DNA of 64,000 nt from Sphaerochaetaceae bacterium (GTDB lineage: Bacteria > Spirochaetota > Spirochaetia > Sphaerochaetales > Sphaerochaetaceae): the NCBI GenBank assembly GCA_024405015.1, contig JAKSPE010000001.1, positions 1 to 64,000 of the forward strand, written 5' to 3'. The notes under the pieces were generated by a model. It ran no database searches and was not told the origin of the DNA. It saw only the letters and a list, made by a program, of their open reading frames with translations. Position numbers and translations under genes: made by a program. Shown here in pieces: positions 1-7,578 of the stretch. Within the stretch, counting starts at the first letter, position 1. Every line of letters starts with the position of its first letter.

Positions 1-265
1 TGGCATTTTGGATATGGCCTTCTGCAAACTCATAGTCCTCACGGACATCCAGGATGACAAAGCCTTTCTGTGTATCCATGATTTCCTTGGCCTGAGCCTG
101 TGTGATCTGCTTATATTCACCCACTGTCTTACTCTCCTCTTTGGAACTCACCACAATCATGGTAGGACCATCGGCACTACCGATGATGCCAACGTCTATG
201 CCTTTGTTGTTCTTGCAGCTGACAAGAAGCAGTACTGTCAGAATGATCAAAAGAACTCGTTTCAT
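1..265 (-). CDS. rhodanese-like lipoprotein, C-terminus cut by window edge
   Basis: The gene begins with ATG at 265 and runs off the left edge, leaving about 88 residues. The N-terminus is a lipoprotein signal: MKR, a hydrophobic stretch, then lipobox LVSC with the lipidated Cys at residue 17. A short segment reading GIIGSADGPTMIVV follows. The visible end reads VILDVREDYEFAEGHIQNA, the conserved start of a rhodanese domain (ILDVRE..EF..GHI). The active-site Cys loop lies beyond the edge. The product is probably an envelope-anchored sulfurtransferase-like or sulfur/redox protein. The GIIG-ADGPT peptide resembles a conserved motif of the beta subunit of sodium-pumping decarboxylases, which is odd in this context. 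The catalytic state cannot be judged from the fragment. Confidence 0.8.
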   Translation of the reverse strand, partial: MKRVLLIILTVLLLVSCKNNKGIDVGIIGSADGPTMIVVSSKEESKTVGEYKQITQAQAKEIMDTQKGFVILDVREDYEFAEGHIQNA

Positions 266-341
266 TTTCGTTTCCTTATCAGTCAAGAATTCGAATGTAT
301 CCACTCCAACAGCAGATTCTCGCGAACTGTCGGAACAATAC

Positions 342-2216
342 TTATATCTTATTTGCAATTCTACTTCGCAAGAATTCTGCAAGAGCCTCATCTTCACAGT
401 AAACATAACATCCCTTCTGCCCTCGGGACATAAGAGTCTTGTAGGTATTGCGAATCAGTTTATCAGCAAGTTCTTCATCCTTGCAGGAACGGATTCCGGA
501 AGACTTATCACTTAAAGCCTCCTTAGTCTTATCGGTAATTACCCTACCATTTTCATATCGAAGGTCTTTACCGATAATGATTCCACACCAATCAAACTCA
601 AGACCTTGTGTTGTGTGAATGCATCCGACCTGGTCAAAGGATTCCGGATCAATGGCAAAGAGAGCATTTCGGAAATTCCACTTTGCCTTAAAGCCATCCT
701 TGAGAACGATATCGTAATCATTTCCCATTGGATTCTCTTCCGAAACCCATTCATAGCAATAGCCAGCAATCATTCTAGCTTTGTTATTGATTTCATTCTT
801 TAATCGGAGTGCAGCCTTCATCTGCTCAGGACTGTCAAAGACCTGCAGATCATAATCAAGGTCAAAGTACTTGTTTGCAGTAGGCTTAAGTCCCAGAAGG
901 TCATCAAGGAAATTCAGATAGCCATCGCTACCATTGCAACGGAACTGCGAAACCAGATTAAACTCATCGCCTTCATATAGTTTTGCGTTATGATATGCCG
1001 CCCACTTGCGAATTTCATCCTTTGTTCCAATATCTTTTGTTGTAATCTTCTGATCCTCATCAATGAAGAAGACAGAGACCTTGCTGGCATTGATAAGTTC
1101 TTTGATCTGATTCTCACCATAGAACATTGAAGACTTCTTTCGTAGCCGATGGGCCTCATCAACAATCACGCAATCCAACATATCCTTTGGTGCGTTCCAA
1201 AAAGAGTCCGAAGCCTTAAAAAGGCTCTTGATATAATTGAGTTTGTACTTGTTCTGTTTAAGCTTCTCAAAATAGACATTTCGAGGAGCAGCATTCTTTG
1301 TGACATAGTTAGCGCTATAGTTATGAGAGATCAGGTTACACAACAACTGTATGGCAACAACAGACTTGCCTGTACCTGGACCTCCAGAAACCATGACAAC
1401 GGATTTCTGGCTTTCCTTTAGCGGATTATTGGCATCTCTAACAGCTTTCTCAACAAGTTTTCTCACGGTTTCATAGGCAACCATCTGCTCGTCGATAAGA
1501 TAGAACTCAGAATTACCTGCAATCATTGATGCCAATGCATCCTGCAGCGCTTTTGCAGGCTTCAGCTTGCCATTATCAATGGTCATCAGAAGATCTTCAT
1601 CATCCTTCTTTCGGACATACTGCTTGATGAAATAACGAACTCGGTCCACATCCTGCGACAGGAAAATCGGAGCTGCCGTAATCGCATCCTTGTAAAAGTC
1701 GTTGTCAATCTGAGAACGGTTCTCTTCTCTGTAGTTATGAAGGTAGGCGCAAGGAACGATTCCAATGTGATTGTGGGATACTGACTCATTGAAATTCTCA
1801 ATGATCTTTGCGTAGCTATATGCCTGATAGCAAGGATGACACACTGCGCGTTCAGCACCACCGGTGTATGCCAAAACAACATCCTGACGAGAAGTCTGTC
1901 TACACGATTCCCATTGTTTCAGCTCTACAACGACTATATTCTTTTTCCCATCTGCATCATCTCCTGCAATGAGAAAGTCTACGCGCTTTGAAGTTAGTGG
2001 AATCTGATACTCGACGGCAAGTTCAACCTTGTCATCGATATCGTTGTCATCCAAAACATTTCGCATGTGGAGGAGAGAATTGTACCAAGCACGATATTCA
2101 GCTTCATTATTGTTGATGATTCCATGTCGTTCAAACTCAGATTTCACCTTTTGCGCAATTGAGTTCGAGCGAACATCATCAATGAAACCATGCTTGCTGT
2201 TTCTATAAATTATCAT
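342..2216 (-). CDS. DUF2075-type helicase/ATPase with N-terminal nuclease-like domain
   Basis: This 624-residue protein has an N-terminal segment with a PD-(D/E)xK-like pattern (D80 in RVDFLI, E98 and K100 in VVVELKQW). A P-loop ATPase follows, with Walker A GGPGTGKS at 278-285 and a DEAH box at 353-356. The C-terminal part contains a TTQGLEFDW helicase motif and matches DUF2075 proteins. It probably acts on DNA or RNA, combining cleavage and ATP-driven translocation. The start at 2216 is preceded by AGGGGA. Proteins of this build often sit in mobile or defence islands, and a HipBA pair and an AAA ATPase lie within 5 kb here. A defence role is inference. Family membership is fairly sure; substrate and partners are unknown. 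Confidence 0.8.
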   Translation of the reverse strand: MIIYRNSKHGFIDDVRSNSIAQKVKSEFERHGIINNNEAEYRAWYNSLLHMRNVLDDNDIDDKVELAVEYQIPLTSKRVDFLIAGDDADGKKNIVVVELKQWESCRQTSRQDVVLAYTGGAERAVCHPCYQAYSYAKIIENFNESVSHNHIGIVPCAYLHNYREENRSQIDNDFYKDAITAAPIFLSQDVDRVRYFIKQYVRKKDDEDLLMTIDNGKLKPAKALQDALASMIAGNSEFYLIDEQMVAYETVRKLVEKAVRDANNPLKESQKSVVMVSGGPGTGKSVVAIQLLCNLISHNYSANYVTKNAAPRNVYFEKLKQNKYKLNYIKSLFKASDSFWNAPKDMLDCVIVDEAHRLRKKSSMFYGENQIKELINASKVSVFFIDEDQKITTKDIGTKDEIRKWAAYHNAKLYEGDEFNLVSQFRCNGSDGYLNFLDDLLGLKPTANKYFDLDYDLQVFDSPEQMKAALRLKNEINNKARMIAGYCYEWVSEENPMGNDYDIVLKDGFKAKWNFRNALFAIDPESFDQVGCIHTTQGLEFDWCGIIIGKDLRYENGRVITDKTKEALSDKSSGIRSCKDEELADKLIRNTYKTLMSRGQKGCYVYCEDEALAEFLRSRIANKI

Positions 2217-2635
2217 CCCTTTCCCCTATTGTGTGCATTATAACAAGAAATCTGTGATAAATGAATAATTGTTTCGGCTACCCATGCTGTGGTCTGCAAA
2301 AAAGGACATGAATCCTCCAGTCTAGAAAATTGCACAAATGCCAGCCAAGGAGGAAACATGCCCAATAACATTCAAGCAATTTTAACACATGCGGTTGAAC
2401 TAGGCATGTACAACCCCACGAAAGAAATCCGCTTTCCCATATTCATTTCCGTCATCGTCCAGGTTCTCCATATCCAATGCCGCACCAAAGGTATGATGCT
2501 TCAATCCCTTCATTCCCATCATCTCCTCTCCACCACTCTGGCATCAAAAAACGACAAGGTGTGAATAAAGCCACCTGAGTTACATGGAATCCAATTCTCG
2601 TCAACAATTCAGATAAAGAATGCATTTCCGATCTT
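2217..2635. other. 419-bp gap without an intact gene
   Basis: This stretch separates two minus-strand genes. Open frames on both strands are short and show no recognisable domain, apart from the 40-codon remnant at 2400-2522. No clear terminator or promoter was seen. The gap may be decayed mobile DNA. Confidence 0.4.
2400..2522 (-). pseudogene. possible peptidase-like gene remnant (40 codons)
   Basis: A short frame reads MMGMKGLKHHTFGAALDM and continues to GKADFFRGVVHA before a TAG. The H-(x)3-G-(x)3-D pattern in HTFGAALDM resembles the zinc-binding segment of M15/VanY-type peptidases (HxxGxAxD), though the spacing is only similar. An in-frame TGA lies about 27 bases upstream of the ATG, and the rest of such a domain is missing. 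It is either a decayed fragment or a chance frame; the call is weak. Confidence 0.2.
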
Positions 2636-3490
2636 TCATTTCATATTCTCTCCCCTCTCAAGGACCTTTGCATCCAGAACAATCATCTTCGAATACACAA
2701 AACGAATGCATGTAATTTCCAGATTCTCTACAGTCATAAAGACAAGTGCCGTCTTTCCATAGCGTTTGGTATGATCCAGCAGACATGGTCGCCCTTTTTC
2801 CAAAGTCTCCAGCGGAAGCTGGGCGGAACCTTGGAAGACTGCATGCTGAAATGTATGAACAGTCTCTTCAGTCTTCAGAGAATTGGCATAAACCTCTTTC
2901 AGGTACTTCATAATGACATTCTTTCCAAGAATCAATCCATGATAACCAACCAACCTGCAGTATGGATGCATCCGCATCTCAAGCCCTTCAAAATCCCCGG
3001 TCTCAAATACCTGTCTAAGGATCTCTAAGCATCTATACTCGTTTGCATCAAAAGCATCTGCCATTTCATCGCATTGCTTCAGAATCTCATTGATAAGGTC
3101 CTGGTCCCCAGCTTGAACTGCTTCCATGTACAGGTTTGCTGTAAGCGGATTGAAACTCATAGGACGATTATCCTTATCCACTTTAAAGGAATCCGGAAGC
3201 ATCTGAAGAAGTTCATCATCCATGTAGTCCTCAAGTTCCCGATCAGAGGCATCCTGATTCAGATAATCCACAAGACCCTTTGCAGTAAACTCTTCATGTG
3301 CTGTGATCTCATTGTCATAGCGGTCAATGTAGACCAACCGATAGACATTCTTCTTCATTCGCTTGTAGAAATACTCGGTACACCACTGGACAAATGGTGC
3401 CGTGGTCACTTCATCATAGTAGAACAACGTGTAGAACCTTTCCACTCTTCTGAAATCCTTTCCGGAATAACGACTGTCATTGAAATTCAT
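2636..3490 (-). CDS. uncharacterised 284-residue protein
   Basis: I do not recognise this protein. It is soluble, has no signal peptide or membrane segment, and is rich in acidic and aromatic residues. The C-terminal half (from about residue 175, MHPYCRLVGYHG onward) alternates strands and helices in a way that suggests a small alpha/beta barrel such as NTF2/SnoaL, but no diagnostic motif is visible. The start at 3490 is well supported by AAGGAG five bases upstream. It is monocistronic, between a DUF2075-type gene and an AAA ATPase gene, within what looks like accessory DNA. No function is assigned. Confidence 0.65.
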   Translation of the reverse strand: MNFNDSRYSGKDFRRVERFYTLFYYDEVTTAPFVQWCTEYFYKRMKKNVYRLVYIDRYDNEITAHEEFTAKGLVDYLNQDASDRELEDYMDDELLQMLPDSFKVDKDNRPMSFNPLTANLYMEAVQAGDQDLINEILKQCDEMADAFDANEYRCLEILRQVFETGDFEGLEMRMHPYCRLVGYHGLILGKNVIMKYLKEVYANSLKTEETVHTFQHAVFQGSAQLPLETLEKGRPCLLDHTKRYGKTALVFMTVENLEITCIRFVYSKMIVLDAKVLERGENMK

Positions 3491-3719
3491 TCAATCTCCT
3501 TTTTAGCTGTTTCTTTCATGACGCCAGCAATATGGATCAAATCCACGTCCACAGATTTCGGGAGATGAATGTGCTTATAAATGAAAAAAAGACCATTTCA
3601 GGTCCTGTTCTTCCTTTAGCAGATACGGCTGCAAGCAGAAGTTCAAATCCCGTTGACATCATATTACCACAAAAGAAGTTAAAAGGCAATAAAATCATGC
3701 TGTTCTAATGCAAGTTTCC

Positions 3720-3766
3720 CCTTAACCCCATTTAACCCTTGTCTTTACGGTTAAAAGAGGTTAAAG
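3720..3766 (+). promoter_or_regulatory. imperfect dyad overlapping the ribosome-binding site of the AAA ATPase gene
   Basis: The left arm at 3720-3737 contains two TTAACC elements. The right arm at 3749-3766 contains two GGTTAAA elements. The arms pair at about 15 of 18 positions around an 11-base loop. The right arm holds AGAGG (3756-3760), the likely ribosome-binding site for ATG 3774. As DNA this could be an operator with four half-sites; as RNA it could hide the ribosome-binding site. Confidence 0.5.
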
Positions 3767-3773
3767 TGATGAT

Positions 3774-5582
3774 ATGACAGAGATTGAGAGACTAAAGCAT
3801 AGGATTGCAGAGCTTCCGGACGGCTATGTGACAAAGAAGACGATAAACGGCAAGGAGTACTTCTATCTTCAATGGATGGAAGGCAGAAAGACCAGGAGTA
3901 GAATCCTGAAAGGCGAAGAGATCGGCCAGTATAGGGCTATGGTCACAGAGAGAAAAGCCCTTGCCAGAAAACTCAAACAGCTGAAAAGAAGCGAGCTGGA
4001 GGAACCGGTTGAAGAACTCCCGTTCACTTCAAGTGTGACTTTTGGTGCCGATCTTATCCCGTTCATTGAACCTGCAAACGCCTTCATCCCCCGAAACTGC
4101 ATCAGAAGTCTCCACAACTACCTGACAGGCCCATACTCTGACAAGGTATGCATCATCTACGGACTCAGAAGAACAGGAAAGACGACAATGCTCAAACACG
4201 AGATGCTGACATTCTCTGCCGAGCAGCTTGCAAGGACCGCATACATCAAATGTCGCTCAACAGACACACTTGCCTCAATCAACAGAGATGTCAAAGCCCT
4301 CCAGAAGCTGGGAATCAGATATCTGTTCATTGATGAGGCAACCTTGATGGAGGACTTCATCGACGGTGCCGCCCTCTTTTCGGATGTCTATGCCGCATGT
4401 GGCATGAAGATCGTCCTTTCGGGAACCGATTCACTTGGCTTTGCCTTTGCGGAAAGCCAGGAGCTCTATGACCGATCCGTAAAGGTCCACACGACATTCA
4501 TCCCCTATGAGGAGCATTCCCGTCTACTGGGCATCAGGGACATTGATGAATACATACGCTATGGCGGAACCCTGAAAGCCGGAGAGTTGGACTTCGAGGA
4601 CGATGAGGTGAATGCGGAGGAGGCATCCTTCAGGGATGACGAGACAACCCGTCGCTACATTGATACCGCAATCTGCAGAAACATCCAGCACAGCCTTGAA
4701 TGCTACAGGGACGGACGGTACCTGAGGCACCTCAGAGAACTCCATGAAAAGGATGAACTCACCAATGCCATCAACAGGATCATTGAGGACGAGAACCACC
4801 AGTTCACCTTTGATGTCATCACAAGGGTCTTCAAAAGCCATGACCTGAGTTCAGCCGCACAGATGCTTCGCAGCAGCCGAGACGAAGACAGCCGCATAGA
4901 CATCCTTGATGAGATTGACAGAACCCAGATCCTCAAGACGCTCAAAGGCATTCTGGACATAAAGGAGAAGCAGGATCAGCAGATAGGGATCACAGAAGCC
5001 CACATTGCAGAGATCAGGGAGTATCTGAAGTCACTGGATCTGATCGAAAGCCTGAATGTGGAGACCCTTACCGGTGCCAGCCTTGCGTACACGATATTCA
5101 TCCAGCCAGGGATGAGGTTCTGCCAGGCACAAGCCCTTGTCTATTCCCTTCTGAAGGACGAGCAAATCAACAGACTGGACAAGCGCATCATCAAACTCAT
5201 CTCAGACAGGATCCTGGAAGGTGTTCTTGGACACATGCTTGAGGACATAGTGATCTTTGAGACAAAGCGAAAGCTCATGCCCAAGAGAAACGGAAACCGA
5301 TATGAGGTGTTCAAGCTTCGCTTTGCAAGCGGTGAATATGACATGGTCATCTATGATGCAGAGGCCTTCACCTGTGAGATCTATGAGATCAAGCACTCCT
5401 CCAAAAGGGATGAACGCCAGGTCAGGCATCTGGTGAATGGGGACTATGCTTCAGAGACCGAAAGTAGATTCGGCAAAATCACCAGACGATGCGTCCTCTA
5501 CAAAGGAGAGAACCATACGGATGGAAGCGGAATCGAATACCGAAATGTTGAAGAGTATCTTTGCAGTCTCTATGCCAGGTAG
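3774..5582 (+). CDS. AAA ATPase of the AAA_14/DUF4143 type
   Basis: The 602-residue protein opens with a short domain (1-75) ending in a basic helix (ERKALARKLKQLKRS), often seen fused to such ATPases. An AAA module follows: Walker A GLRRTGKTT at 130-138, Walker B LFIDEA at 184-189, and sensor-like VLSGTDSLGF. The C-terminal segment has E-Y-D...E-I-K residues (SGEYDMVIYD, CEIYEIKHSS) in the pattern of the degraded nuclease fold of DUF4143. These proteins are common, variable and poorly understood in gut bacteria and spirochaetes. The role may be in mobile-element or envelope stress biology, but this is unproven. Expression is probably controlled through the dyad just upstream. It converges on the next gene, leaving 2 bases between stops. 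Confidence 0.75.
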   Translation: MTEIERLKHRIAELPDGYVTKKTINGKEYFYLQWMEGRKTRSRILKGEEIGQYRAMVTERKALARKLKQLKRSELEEPVEELPFTSSVTFGADLIPFIEPANAFIPRNCIRSLHNYLTGPYSDKVCIIYGLRRTGKTTMLKHEMLTFSAEQLARTAYIKCRSTDTLASINRDVKALQKLGIRYLFIDEATLMEDFIDGAALFSDVYAACGMKIVLSGTDSLGFAFAESQELYDRSVKVHTTFIPYEEHSRLLGIRDIDEYIRYGGTLKAGELDFEDDEVNAEEASFRDDETTRRYIDTAICRNIQHSLECYRDGRYLRHLRELHEKDELTNAINRIIEDENHQFTFDVITRVFKSHDLSSAAQMLRSSRDEDSRIDILDEIDRTQILKTLKGILDIKEKQDQQIGITEAHIAEIREYLKSLDLIESLNVETLTGASLAYTIFIQPGMRFCQAQALVYSLLKDEQINRLDKRIIKLISDRILEGVLGHMLEDIVIFETKRKLMPKRNGNRYEVFKLRFASGEYDMVIYDAEAFTCEIYEIKHSSKRDERQVRHLVNGDYASETESRFGKITRRCVLYKGENHTDGSGIEYRNVEEYLCSLYAR

Positions 5583-5584
5583 GC

Positions 5585-6106
5585 TCAGCTCTTAAGGCTT
5601 TTTATCACATCCACCAACCGATCGGTCTGGTCGGTCATGTTGGTGTCATCCAGGCGTTCGGAGATCAGGCGGTTGATCAGGCTTTCGATGCGGTAGGCCT
5701 TGTCCTTCTCGAAGACGAAGAAGCTGATGTTGATATCCTTGTAGGAAGTGGCCTGGATGGTAAGTGTGGTCTCAAAGGCCTTGATGACCATAGCCGCAGC
5801 AACAGCCAGGAAAGCAAGCGCAATCACAAGACGCTGCAAAGGTGTTGCACCTTCGACCTTCATGAAAATGCCTACTGCAGCCAAGATCCAGCCCAGAACA
5901 AAACGTCCAAGGTTGAATCGGAAGCTCGTGCTTACAGATGTGAGCTGTGTGACTGGAAGCGAAGACTGCGTAGCACCGACAGGGAAGAACCTCAGAACGG
6001 TGTTCGGTCGCTTGAAAACGATCATGTTCCTTGAGAAAGAGAACTCTGACTTGATGTAGAAAGTCAGAAGCGAAGTCATGTAACTGATGGTGTATGCGTC
6101 TTCCAT
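5585..6106 (-). CDS. small membrane protein with soluble C-terminal domain
   Basis: This 173-residue protein is not recognised as a named family. Residues about 60-110 contain two adjacent hydrophobic helices (LGRFVLGWILAAVGIFM and LVIALAFLAVAAAMVI). They are flanked by an N-terminal region rich in beta-strand residues and a C-terminal charged tail (DKAYRIESLINRLISERLDD). The layout resembles small PH-like or DUF-type membrane proteins in which a strand-rich domain is split by a helical hairpin. It lies 7 bases downstream of hipA on the same strand, so it may be the third gene of the hipBA transcript. No function is assigned. Confidence 0.65.
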   Translation of the reverse strand: MEDAYTISYMTSLLTFYIKSEFSFSRNMIVFKRPNTVLRFFPVGATQSSLPVTQLTSVSTSFRFNLGRFVLGWILAAVGIFMKVEGATPLQRLVIALAFLAVAAAMVIKAFETTLTIQATSYKDINISFFVFEKDKAYRIESLINRLISERLDDTNMTDQTDRLVDVIKSLKS

Positions 6107-6113
6107 AGCAGTA

Positions 6114-7241
6114 TCATATCATGGATTTGAGAACATCCCCAAGATTAGATTCGACTTCAAAACGAACCTTTTCCATGATTTGGGTGACAAGCTTCTCATT
6201 TCTCAGAAATCGAGCGCCAACTGCTCGAATATCATCATCCGAAATCACTTTGCCCTTTCCGTTTATGGTTGTCGCATGCTCGCCGTTTAGGGAGTTCGAG
6301 TATGTGAGATCATAGACAGGTGAAAGGTGCCATCCTTCTGCCGGGGAGAAAAGGAATGAGAAGTTCTTTGCATGATCATCCCTGTTATGGGCATATTCAT
6401 TGAAACACATCAGCGTGAACAGTTTTTCATAGTCTGCATTACCTTTTGTCAGGAAGTTGGAAAGTTTGAACAGATGCGCATAATCCAGACTCGGAATTCT
6501 GTGAGAGGCTTCGAGGAGACCTCCGGCCGAGACCATATGGACCCTTTTCCCCTCGATTCTATCGAATCGGCGTGTAGCGAAATAGCCAGAACAAAGAGCC
6601 GATGGAAGCAGCGTTGTCTGAGGAACATCCAAACCGCACTTTGCAGCCGTCAGATGGTAGTGATATTCCAGTTCCCCAATATTCGGCACATCATAGGAAG
6701 ATGGGAACTTGACGATCCAAGGTTGTCCATCCATTATCACATGAGCTTTCGGTCGGGCACCTCCAGAGGAACCTCCCAACCGGTAGACAAGATCCAGATC
6801 CTCCGCGTCAGAATCCTGAAGCAGCTTATCGCACTGCTGTTTCAGCGTATCGTAATTCAGGCTCACATCAATGTCGGTGCCATCATACTGCATTGGCTCA
6901 AATGTAAGAGCACCCAATCCACTGGAAGACAAGAGTGTCAATCTTGTCACATTGTTTATTGAATAGGGATCGATACCCAGACTTCTCAGATAGCGGTCAA
7001 CCAACAGCCTTCCCCAACCATCAGGAAGGCAGTCATCAAAGACACCGAACAATCCATCAAAGGGCTCCCTTGCGGCCTCAAAGACCTTTTCAGACAAAGG
7101 CAAGCTGATTGGGCTGATGGAAAACCCCTCGTGAAGCCAAGACCTCTCATATTGGAACACGGTCAAGCCGCTTTTTGTCATTGCGATGGTACCGACCTTT
7201 CGCCCCTGATAATTCACCGAGGCATTACTGATTGTTCTCAT
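6114..7241 (-). CDS. hipA: HipA-family toxin kinase
   Basis: This is a serine/threonine kinase of type II toxin-antitoxin systems; E. coli HipA phosphorylates glutamyl-tRNA synthetase and blocks translation. The 375-residue protein has the couple-HipA N-terminal domain, a glycine-rich loop GGSSGGARPK at 156-165, the catalytic loop HNRDDHAKN at 285-293 and the metal-binding YDLT at 310-313, so it appears catalytically intact. It is shorter than E. coli HipA (440). ATG 7241 is chosen over an upstream TTG because AGGAGG sits six bases before it. It overlaps hipB by 17 bases, the usual coupling. The target in this organism cannot be read from sequence. Confidence 0.88.
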   Translation of the reverse strand: MRTISNASVNYQGRKVGTIAMTKSGLTVFQYERSWLHEGFSISPISLPLSEKVFEAAREPFDGLFGVFDDCLPDGWGRLLVDRYLRSLGIDPYSINNVTRLTLLSSSGLGALTFEPMQYDGTDIDVSLNYDTLKQQCDKLLQDSDAEDLDLVYRLGGSSGGARPKAHVIMDGQPWIVKFPSSYDVPNIGELEYHYHLTAAKCGLDVPQTTLLPSALCSGYFATRRFDRIEGKRVHMVSAGGLLEASHRIPSLDYAHLFKLSNFLTKGNADYEKLFTLMCFNEYAHNRDDHAKNFSFLFSPAEGWHLSPVYDLTYSNSLNGEHATTINGKGKVISDDDIRAVGARFLRNEKLVTQIMEKVRFEVESNLGDVLKSMI

Positions 7242-7512
7242 CAATCACCTCCTGGATACTGGAGTAGTAACGTCGGGCAAACAGCCGATCAAAATCATCC
7301 TGGCAGTCCAATGCCACGGCAATGGCAAGAAGGCTTTCCAAAGAGATCTGACCCGTGCTTTCAAAACGTCGGATCGAGGCATAACTCACCCCGCACACAG
7401 CGGCAAGCCTAGTCTGTGACATTTTCATGGCCTTTCTTCGGCTGCGCATTCTCTGTGCAATTGCCTGAGATCGTTCCAAAGGTGTTCGTACAAGATTCTC
7501 GATATCTACCAT
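7225..7512 (-). CDS. hipB: HipB-like XRE antitoxin
   Basis: The 95-residue protein carries an XRE helix-turn-helix at about residues 28-75 (MSQTRLAAVCGVSYASIRRFESTGQISLESLLAIA). It is encoded directly upstream of and overlapping hipA, the standard antitoxin-toxin order. HipB proteins bind palindromic operators as dimers and neutralise HipA. Two TGCTAA-type palindromes lie immediately upstream at 7515-7571. The ATG at 7512 has no Shine-Dalgarno sequence, and a TTGCCA/TAAGAT promoter would start transcription only a few bases before it, so translation may be nearly leaderless. Confidence 0.85.
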   Translation of the reverse strand: MVDIENLVRTPLERSQAIAQRMRSRRKAMKMSQTRLAAVCGVSYASIRRFESTGQISLESLLAIAVALDCQDDFDRLFARRYYSSIQEVIDENNQ

Positions 7513-7514
7513 AG

Positions 7515-7571
7515 TGCTAATATCTTAGCAATAATTGGCAAATTTGGCAAGTTTTTGCTCATATGTTAGCA
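7515..7571 (-). promoter_or_regulatory. hipBA promoter with two operator-like palindromes
   Basis: Site 1 (7515-7530) is TGCTAA-tatc-TTAGCA, a perfect 6-bp inverted repeat. Site 2 (7556-7571) is TGCTCA-tatg-TTAGCA, with one mismatch. Their centres are 41 bp apart, about four helical turns. Read on the minus strand, TTGCCA (7545-7550) and TAAGAT (7522-7527) form a promoter with a 17-bp spacer. Site 1 covers the -10, which fits autorepression by HipB. Confidence 0.65.
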
Positions 7572-7578
7572 GTTTGCA

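Noticed and set aside
3628..3650. tRNA T-loop-like sequence (AGTTCAAATCCCG) suggesting a tRNA or tmRNA end.
   Set aside because: The flanking bases do not pair as a T-stem and no acceptor or anticodon arm is found nearby.
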